Source: Streptomyces cyaneochromogenes
Lineage (GTDB): Bacteria > Actinomycetota > Actinomycetes > Streptomycetales > Streptomycetaceae
DNA: 64,000 nucleotides
NCBI RefSeq assembly: GCF_003963535.1
Contig: NZ_CP034539.1
Location: forward strand, 3,596,001 to 3,660,000
Reading direction: 5' to 3'
Made by a program: the position numbers and the translations under genes
Part shown: one piece after another, positions 25,959 to 33,526 of the stretch
How the letters are laid out: every line of letters starts with the position of its first letter
How positions within the stretch are numbered: the stretch's first letter is position 1
Notes under the pieces: model-generated
Told to the model about the DNA's origin: nothing
What the model saw: only the letters and a program-made list of their open reading frames with translations
Database searches by the model: none

Positions 25959-27521
25959 ATGCCGACCTGCCCGAACGGACACCAGTCGGGTTCCGACGAC
26001 TGGTGCGAGGTCTGCGGTCACCGCATGGCCGGTGCCGTACCTCCGCCCCCTCCGCCTCCGCCCCCGCCGGGGGGTGGCTACGGCTTCCCGCCGCCCGGTG
26101 GCCCTGGTGGCCCCGGTCCCGGTGGCCCGTCCGGTGGCCCGAACATGGGTCAGCCGGGCGGCCGTCCGCACCTGTCCGCCGTACCGGAGCCGGAGCTCTG
26201 CCCGCAGTGCCGTACGCCGCGTGAGGGCGGTGCGCCGTTCTGCGAGGAGTGCCGGTGGAACTTCCTGACCAACACGGCGACGTCGTACACCCCCGCCGCC
26301 CCGCACCCCGGTGCGCCCGGCGGCCCGGGCCTGCCCTCCCACTTCCAGCAGCAGTCGGGGCCCCCGCCGTCGTCGGGGCCGCCTCCGTCGTTCGGCGGCG
26401 GTGACTCGTACGAGTACCAGGGCTCGCGCCCGTCCCAGGTGAACCGCCCGGCGGAACCGATCCCGCCGTTCGGCGCGGAACCGCAGGGTCCGGGTGGTCC
26501 CGGTGGTCCCGGGGGCTTCGGTCCCGGCGGTCCGGGTGGTCCTGGTCCGGGGGGCCCGGGTGGTCCTGGTGCGGGCTTCGGCGGTCCCGGTGGCCCTGGC
26601 GGCCCCGGCGGCCCCGGCGGCTTCGGCGGCTTCGTTCCTGGACCCGGTGGTCCTGGCCCCGGCGGTCCCGGCAACACCAACCCCGGTGGCCCCCCTGGCC
26701 CGGGTGGCCCCGGTGGTTTCGGTGGTCCTGGCGGCCCCGGTGCTCCCGGCCCTGGTGGCCCCGGCCTCAACGCCCCCTCCGGCTTCGGCGGCGACCCGTC
26801 GCGGCCGGTTCCGCCGCCGCCCGGCCCGACCCCGCCCGGCGGTCCCGGCGCGACCGGCGGTGCTCCGCAGGCGTTCCAGCCGTCCGGCCCGGCCGGTCCC
26901 GCGGCCCCGCCGGCCCAGCCCGGGTTCGGGCAGGACCCCAACCGTCCGCCGCAGGGCGGCCCGTCCTTCGGCGGCGGCAACGACGACTGGGTGATCTCCC
27001 CGCCGTCGTCGGGTCCCGGCGGCCCCGCTCAGGGCGGCTACGGCTACCCGCCGCCCGGCGCGACCCAGGCTCCGCCGCCGCCCGGTCCCGGCTACCCGCA
27101 GCAGCCCGCCGGCCCGGCGACCTGGACGGCCACCATCGGCCCGGACCGCGACTACTTCATGGCGATGATGCAGCGCTCCGGCCCCGAGGCCGCGGGTCTC
27201 AACCTGCCCGCGTACTCCCCCGAGCAGCAGCGCACGCTCACCGGCAACCAGGTCACCATCGGCCGCCGCCGCCACTCCACCGGCGAGTCCCCCGACATCG
27301 ACCTGTCGGTGCCGCCGGAGGACCCGGGCGTCTCGCACCAGCACGCGGTCCTGGTCCAGCAGCCGGACGGCAGCTGGGCGGTCGTCGACCAGAACTCGAC
27401 GAACGGCACGACCGTGAACGGCTCCGAGGAGCCGATCCAGCCGTTCGTGCCGGTCACGCTGCAGGACGGCGACCGGGTGCACGTCGGGGCGTGGACGACG
27501 ATCACGATCCGGCGCGGCTAG
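25959..27521 (+). CDS. FHA-domain protein with two zinc ribbons and a collagen-like Gly-Pro tract
   Basis: 520 residues. Zinc ribbons CPNGH...CEVCG (~4-22) and CPQC...CEEC (~81-102) flank a poly-Pro run. A long GGPGGPG-rich tract spans ~165-345, partly in Gly-x-y register. The FHA domain (~425-520) has GRRRHS, DPGVSHQHAVL and NSTNGTTVNG, the phosphothreonine-binding residues. Probably the phospho-dependent partner of the PknG-like kinase. It is much longer than GarA/OdhI (~150 residues), and I see no ETT phospho-motif before its FHA domain, so it is not simply GarA. Confidence 0.85.
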   Translation: MPTCPNGHQSGSDDWCEVCGHRMAGAVPPPPPPPPPPGGGYGFPPPGGPGGPGPGGPSGGPNMGQPGGRPHLSAVPEPELCPQCRTPREGGAPFCEECRWNFLTNTATSYTPAAPHPGAPGGPGLPSHFQQQSGPPPSSGPPPSFGGGDSYEYQGSRPSQVNRPAEPIPPFGAEPQGPGGPGGPGGFGPGGPGGPGPGGPGGPGAGFGGPGGPGGPGGPGGFGGFVPGPGGPGPGGPGNTNPGGPPGPGGPGGFGGPGGPGAPGPGGPGLNAPSGFGGDPSRPVPPPPGPTPPGGPGATGGAPQAFQPSGPAGPAAPPAQPGFGQDPNRPPQGGPSFGGGNDDWVISPPSSGPGGPAQGGYGYPPPGATQAPPPPGPGYPQQPAGPATWTATIGPDRDYFMAMMQRSGPEAAGLNLPAYSPEQQRTLTGNQVTIGRRRHSTGESPDIDLSVPPEDPGVSHQHAVLVQQPDGSWAVVDQNSTNGTTVNGSEEPIQPFVPVTLQDGDRVHVGAWTTITIRRG

Positions 27522-27530
27522 GCCTCGGAC

Positions 27531-27582
27531 CGGGAGGGGGCGGTCGTACGGCGAGAAAGTGCCGTACGACCGCCCCCTCCCG
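27531..27582. terminator. Strong bidirectional terminator
   Basis: A perfect 22-bp stem (27531-27552 with 27561-27582) with an 8-base loop sits ten bases after the FHA stop. It also lies just past the convergent methyltransferase gene. Confidence 0.9.
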
Positions 27583-27587
27583 GCGTC

Positions 27588-28583
27588 TCAGCCGGGCAGC
27601 GCCCACGCGTACGGCCCCTCGGGGTCGTCCAGCCACGCCCACTCGTGTTCGCCGCTCAGCGTGATCCCGTACCGCTCCCGCTGCGGCTGGCCCTCCCGCT
27701 CCCACAGCGCGTACGCCTCCTGCGGGTCGAGGCTGCCGCGGGTCAGCGCCAGCAGGAAGCGGAACAGCTCGTGGTCGCGGGCCCGGCGCGGCAGCCCGCC
27801 CAGGTGGACGGACCCGGGCTCGGACCGCACCCCGCCGCGCAGCGGCACGAAGTAGGCAGGCGTGTGCAGGAAACGCCCTTCGGCGTGCTCGGCGTCCCGC
27901 ACGGTCAGGGCGACCAGGCCGGTGGCGAACGGGGTCAGAATGCGGGCGCCCGGGCGGCACTGGGCGAGCCAGGCGCGCGGGATCGACAGCAGGGTGCAGG
28001 TCGCGATGATCCGGTCGAAGGGGGCGCGTTCGGGCACGCCGCGCGCGCCGTCGCCGGTGACGACGACGGGGTGGTAGCCGGCGGCCGCCAGGTGCCGGCG
28101 TGCCGACTCGGTGATCTCCGGCTCCAGGTCGACGGTGGTGACGAGGTCGTCGTCGCCGAGCCGGTGGGCGAGCAGGGCGGCGTTGTAGCCGGTGCCCGCG
28201 CCGATCTCCAGGACCCGGTCGCCGTCCGCCACCTCCAGCGCGACCAGCATCATCGCCATCAGGGACGGCTGGCTGCTGGAGGAGACCAGCTCGCCGTCGC
28301 GCAGCCGGGTGGCCAGCGGCGTGTCGGCGTACGCCCCGCGCACCCAGCGCTCGCGCGCGCCCGGGTCGGGGCTCTGGCCCCAGCGCCGCTCGTAGCCGCC
28401 GGAGACGCCGACGTAGTAGTACGGCACGAACAGATGCCGCGGAACGGCCGCGAAGGCCTCCCGCCACACGGGGTCCTCGGCCCACGCCCCGCTCGCGTCG
28501 ATCGCACGCACCAGCTCGGCCCGCGCCGAGGCGGCGAGGGCCGCGAGTCCCTCGGCGTCCCTGTCGAGATCCTGCGCGCTCAT
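27588..28583 (-). CDS. Protein-L-isoaspartate O-methyltransferase-like protein
   Basis: 331 residues from the ATG at 28583; an upstream in-frame extension is Arg/Ser-rich and encoded by tandem repeats, so was not used. PCMT-type SAM-binding fold: SSSSQPSLMAMML (~75), DRVLEIGAGTGYNAALLAHR (motif I, ~100), DLEPEITESARRHL (~130), APFDRIIATCTLLSIP (~165). Family members repair damaged aspartyl residues or modify peptide products. With about 100 residues beyond the catalytic core and no RiPP genes around it, this looks like the common stand-alone actinobacterial form, possibly a methyltransferase of other specificity. Confidence 0.75.
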   Translation of the reverse strand: MSAQDLDRDAEGLAALAASARAELVRAIDASGAWAEDPVWREAFAAVPRHLFVPYYYVGVSGGYERRWGQSPDPGARERWVRGAYADTPLATRLRDGELVSSSSQPSLMAMMLVALEVADGDRVLEIGAGTGYNAALLAHRLGDDDLVTTVDLEPEITESARRHLAAAGYHPVVVTGDGARGVPERAPFDRIIATCTLLSIPRAWLAQCRPGARILTPFATGLVALTVRDAEHAEGRFLHTPAYFVPLRGGVRSEPGSVHLGGLPRRARDHELFRFLLALTRGSLDPQEAYALWEREGQPQRERYGITLSGEHEWAWLDDPEGPYAWALPG

Positions 28584-28642
28584 ACGTCCACTGTCCTGCG
28601 GCAGGCGGTGCGAGGCGAGCGCCCTGCCGGACGATCCGGAAC

Positions 28643-28698
28643 GCGTCACTCGGGACCGTCCGCAGCGCGTCACTCGGGACCGTCCGCAACGCGTCACC
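28643..28698. repeat. 24-bp tandem repeat, 2.3 copies
   Basis: Two near-identical 24-base units (28643-28666 and 28667-28690, one base different) plus the first eight bases of a third. The sequence before them (GATCCGGAACGCGTCAC) looks like a decayed copy. They lie between the diverging methyltransferase and globin genes, so could affect either promoter. Confidence 0.8.
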
Positions 28699-28748
28699 GG
28701 GGGCGACTGGTCCTAAGCCTCCGGTCCTCCGTCTCCGCGTCTGAGACC

Positions 28749-29162
28749 ATGGGCCATGTGAATGAAATTCGGCGCGGCACGCTTCAGGAGCAGACCTTCT
28801 ACGAGCAGGTCGGCGGGGAGGAGACCTTCCGCCGCCTGGTCCACCGTTTCTACGAGGGTGTCGCCGAGGACCCGCTCCTGCGGCCCATGTACCCCGAGGA
28901 GGACCTGGGCCCGGCCGAGGAGCGCCTTGTCCTGTTCCTGATCCAGTACTGGGGCGGTCCGACGACGTACAGCGAGAACCGCGGCCACCCCCGCCTGCGC
29001 ATGCGCCACGCCCCGTTCACCGTGGACCGCGCGGCCCACGACGCCTGGCTGAAGCACATGCGGGTCGCCGTCGACGAGCTCGGCCTCTCCGAGGAGCACG
29101 AGCGGACGCTGTGGAGCTACCTGACGTACGCGGCGGCGTCGATGGTGAACACCGCGGGCTGA
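28749..29162 (+). CDS. Group II truncated haemoglobin
   Basis: 137 residues; the 2-on-2 globin fold is shown by TFYEQVGGEETFRRLVHRFY, YPEEDLGPAEERLVLFLIQY, then PRLRMRHAPF with the proximal-His helix, and a conserved Trp (LWSYL). Group II members bind O2 and NO and protect from nitrosative or oxidative stress. GTG at 28758 (giving VNEIRRGTLQEQ) is an equally likely start; neither has a clear ribosome site, so a short-leader or leaderless message is possible. Confidence 0.88.
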   Translation: MGHVNEIRRGTLQEQTFYEQVGGEETFRRLVHRFYEGVAEDPLLRPMYPEEDLGPAEERLVLFLIQYWGGPTTYSENRGHPRLRMRHAPFTVDRAAHDAWLKHMRVAVDELGLSEEHERTLWSYLTYAAASMVNTAG

Positions 29163-29200
29163 GCCCGGCCGATCCCGCTCACGCCCCCGTCACGGCGGGG

Positions 29201-29884
29201 TCAGCGAACGCTGACGTCCAGCGCCCCGAGCCCCGCCCTGCGTACCGCGATCGACCCGTACGGCGTCCGCAGCCGCAGCCACGCCCCGGAGGACAGCAGC
29301 CCCAGCTCGCTCTGCCCCGCCGCCCCTCGGGGCCGCAGGAAGCCCAGCGACTGGGCCGCGTGCACGGCCCGTACCGGAAGGGGCGTCTCCCCGACCGTCC
29401 GGGACCAGATCTCCCGTCCGATCCGGTCGAGCTCGGCCCGGGTACGCCGCTCCGGCGCCAGCTCCTGCGTACGGGACCGGAACTCGGCCACCGCCGCCCC
29501 GACCAGCTTCCCCAGCTCGCCCGGCGCCGGCAGCCCGGCCTCGCGCCGCCAGCCACCGCGCGGCGGGAGCACCCCGGCCCACGGCGGCCCGGTGACCGCG
29601 GCGGGGACGACGGCCGTGCCCGCCGCCTCGTCGACGGACTCCAGCAGCTCGCCCGCGGACACGGTCACGTCCAGCGTGACGTCGAGCCCGTTCTCGTACG
29701 GCTTCGCCAGCCGTACCGCGCGGATCGCCAGCACCTCGAAGGACGGCGGCCGCCCGAAGACGGCGAGCGCGGTACCGGCCGCCTGCAGACGCACCGCGGC
29801 TCCGCGGTCGTAGTGGAGCAGCCGGGAGAGGAAGGCCGCGAGATCCGCCGCCTCCCCCTCGTCGGCGAGGTGGAGCACCGTCAT
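29201..29884 (-). CDS. Conserved actinobacterial protein of unknown function
   Basis: 227 residues; the ATG overlaps the stop of the thioesterase gene by four bases (ATGA), so the two are co-translated. The N-terminal half is mixed alpha/beta (MTVLHLADEGEAADLAAFLSR), the C-terminal half has an Arg/Leu-rich segment ending GLGALDVSVR. No TM or signal peptide. I recognise no domain. Its gene order after ettA and the thioesterase appears conserved in Streptomyces. Confidence 0.7.
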   Translation of the reverse strand: MTVLHLADEGEAADLAAFLSRLLHYDRGAAVRLQAAGTALAVFGRPPSFEVLAIRAVRLAKPYENGLDVTLDVTVSAGELLESVDEAAGTAVVPAAVTGPPWAGVLPPRGGWRREAGLPAPGELGKLVGAAVAEFRSRTQELAPERRTRAELDRIGREIWSRTVGETPLPVRAVHAAQSLGFLRPRGAAGQSELGLLSSGAWLRLRTPYGSIAVRRAGLGALDVSVR

Positions 29885-30294
29885 GCGGCGACGGCCTCCT
29901 CCTCGTCGTCATCCCTGTATCCCGCGAGGAACTCCCGCTCCTCGCCGGTGAGCCTGCGCGGGCGCTGCGCCTCGAAGTCGAACGGCACTATCACCGTCGA
30001 CGCCCGGACGTAGACGAGGTCGTCGTCCTTCACCTCATAGGCGATGGTGAAGGACGCCGCCCTGATCTCGGTCACCCACAGCTCGATGTCCACCGGGTGG
30101 TGCCGGTGGACGAGCTGCCGCTTGTAGTCGATCTCATGGCGGGCCACCACGGACCCCTGCTTGAAGTCCTTCTCCGGGCGGAACAGGAAGTCGATACGGG
30201 CTTCCTCCAGGTAGCGGAGGAACACCACGTTGTTGACGTGGCCGTACGCGTCCATGTCCGCCCAGCGCAGCGGGCAGCGGTAGATGTGCCGCAA
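29881..30294 (-). CDS. Hotdog-fold acyl-CoA thioesterase (4HBT family)
   Basis: 137 residues from a TTG start six bases after the ettA stop. The family signature is clear: RWADMDAYGHVNNVVFLRYLEEAR (residues ~10-33) with the catalytic-region Asp and the GHVNN turn. Members hydrolyse acyl-CoA thioesters; substrate not predictable. Translationally coupled to the hypothetical gene downstream. Confidence 0.85.
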   Translation of the reverse strand: MRHIYRCPLRWADMDAYGHVNNVVFLRYLEEARIDFLFRPEKDFKQGSVVARHEIDYKRQLVHRHHPVDIELWVTEIRAASFTIAYEVKDDDLVYVRASTVIVPFDFEAQRPRRLTGEEREFLAGYRDDDEEEAVAA

Positions 30295-30300
30295 GATCGA

Positions 30301-31965
<1,665 letters not shown>

Positions 31966-32006
31966 GAGAAACCGTCCGGCAGCTTGAAATCTGGCAGTGG
32001 GCAGAT

Positions 32007-32053
32007 ACACCCCATCTTGCCCGACGGCTACCCCTGGGGGGAAACGCGTATGG
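32007..32053 (+). repeat. attL of the AICE
   Basis: 47 bases that match 46991-47037 with one mismatch (G at 32026, C at 47010); the central perfect block is GCTACCCCTGGGGGGAAACG plus seven more bases. It lies 42 bases upstream of the ettA start, in what should be its leader. It does not look like a tRNA 3' end, unlike the attachment sites of most AICEs. Confidence 0.8.
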
Positions 32054-32143
32054 TCCGAGGCCTCTGACCTGGGGTTTCACTGTTGGCGGCTATGACTCGG
32101 CTGTCAACGTCGGTCATCGTCGGTCGGCCTCGGGCGCCCTCGC

Positions 32144-32164
32144 ACGGCCCAGAGACGGCCCAGG
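32144..32164 (+). repeat. Integrase arm-type doublet, copy at left end
   Basis: 21 bases made of two ACGGCCCAG units; identical to the copy at the end of int. Probably an arm-binding site of the tyrosine integrase. Confidence 0.55.
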
Positions 32165-32175
32165 ATCGGGGCTGC

Positions 32176-32802
32176 TCACTCAAGGGGCTGGGCTGCCACA
32201 GGCAGCTGCTCGCTGTGGAGCCAGGTGAAGGTGCGGTCGGGTTCGAGGTGGGCGTCTCCCCAGTGGATGACGTGGATGCCGTTCTCAGGGTCGGCCGTGA
32301 AGAACAGACACACGAGTTTCGTGGAGGCCCCGAGGGCCTCAAAGGTCTCGTGCAGCTCCTCGTATTCCTCCGTCGTGAGCTCGTCGTCAAGAGGAAAGAG
32401 ACCGTCTTGTGGCTCCGGCCCGTGGCTCAGGAGCATCCGACGGCGCGTGGGGGAAGCGTTGGCGGCCAGCCGCGCACGTTCGAGGGGCTTGGGGCGATCG
32501 GCGTACTTAAAGGGGAAGAGAGCGTGGTCGTTGATGACTGCGTACTCGTACCCGCGCACGTCCCGCACGGCTTCGTCCAGCTCACGAGCCGTATCCGCGA
32601 GGTTCTCGCGCACAGCCTCGGCCAGGGTGACGCCGTAAGGGCTGCGCTTCTTCAGCCTCGCGGTGAGGTGAACCGCATGAGCCCTCGTGTGAGCCCTCGC
32701 CAGTTGCTCCGGGATCGCTTCGACGAGCCTGCCGGCATGCCGCCCAAACCGCTCCACGGCCCAGTCCGACGGCCCGCCGTGGTTACCACCCAGCACGGAC
32801 AT
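32176..32802 (-). CDS. Hypothetical protein, AICE left-end cargo
   Basis: 208 residues from ATG at 32802 with GGAGGGGGA upstream; the longer in-frame extension lacks a ribosome site. Mostly helical, Arg/Glu/Ala-rich; C-terminal part PENGIHVIHWGDAHLEPDRT is more structured. No TM, signal or catalytic motif that I recognise. It is the outermost gene on the left of the element, next to attL. Confidence 0.6.
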   Translation of the reverse strand: MSVLGGNHGGPSDWAVERFGRHAGRLVEAIPEQLARAHTRAHAVHLTARLKKRSPYGVTLAEAVRENLADTARELDEAVRDVRGYEYAVINDHALFPFKYADRPKPLERARLAANASPTRRRMLLSHGPEPQDGLFPLDDELTTEEYEELHETFEALGASTKLVCLFFTADPENGIHVIHWGDAHLEPDRTFTWLHSEQLPVAAQPLE

Positions 32803-33050
32803 GCAGAGTCCCCCTCCCCCAGTCACCCCGCTTACCAACTGTGTGACACGTGCATGAAGAATCAACAAGGGCGCGGATCCGGCCACACCCGGCGAGGGGC
32901 CTGCTGGGGTGCACCGACAAGCTTGGAGCGAGGGCTTAGAAGGCGCTTGGCGTGTTCACCGGGGGTCGGTCACTGATCAGGGCGGCTACGCCTTCCGCTG
33001 ACAGCTCGCCACCTGCCGTCGACACACATTCGACACGGCCCGGAGCAGGT

Positions 33051-33370
33051 TCACGGCCGCCGGTAGGCCGATGGGTCGACACCCGCTTCTGGCGTCCTGC
33101 TGATGGACACGTAGGCGGGGTACTCAGAATCTCCAACCTGAATGAGGGCGAAGAGATCAAGGTCATGGTTCGCGAATCTGTGGAGGTACTGGAGGAACAG
33201 CTCCAACTCCTCGTCCGACAGCCGCTCATCGTGCCGCTCGTTGCGCATTCGGTCACGATACGAGCGGAGGAGCTACCGGTCAGTTCCGTCGCCAGCCGTC
33301 GCAGGTCCTCCGGGCCCGTGTCTGGGTCGCCGAGCTTGTCCGAGGCTTGTCCCAGCGGATCGGCAGCCAT
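33051..33370 (-). pseudogene. Small hypothetical gene, apparently frameshifted
   Basis: The C-terminal part is an intact 65-codon frame (MRNERHDERLSDEELELFLQ...). The stretch upstream codes in another frame (MAADPLGQASDKLGDPDTG...LRRLATELTGSSS). The two join smoothly if a base is gained or lost near 33278-33285 (…ELTG then LLRSYRDRMRNERHDE). Either this is one broken gene or the short frame is a separate small gene starting at 33248. Predicted helical, acidic. Function unknown. Confidence 0.45.
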
Positions 33371-33526
33371 TCCTTGAAAGGATGGGTGCGCCAGAACTGG
33401 CATACGAGGGATGGTGCGATGCCGACAAGTCGAGGGACGTCGAGCCTTGAGTGGGCCTAAACTGGCAGGCCTAGGCGCCGCACCCTCTGGATCAATGCGG
33501 CCCGGTCGTCGCGGGAGGGCGATCAG

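Noticed and set aside
26150..26980. Antisense open frame with collagen-like PGPPGPP sequence
   Set aside because: It is the complement of the Gly-Pro tract in the FHA gene; no start signal and no independent coding evidence.
25959..27521. FHA protein as GarA/OdhI
   Set aside because: Length, zinc ribbons and lack of an ETT phospho-motif differ from GarA; only the FHA domain is shared.
32007..32053. attL core as a tRNA 3' end
   Set aside because: No T-arm or acceptor pairing could be folded from the repeat, and the only tRNA found in the window is at 56834.
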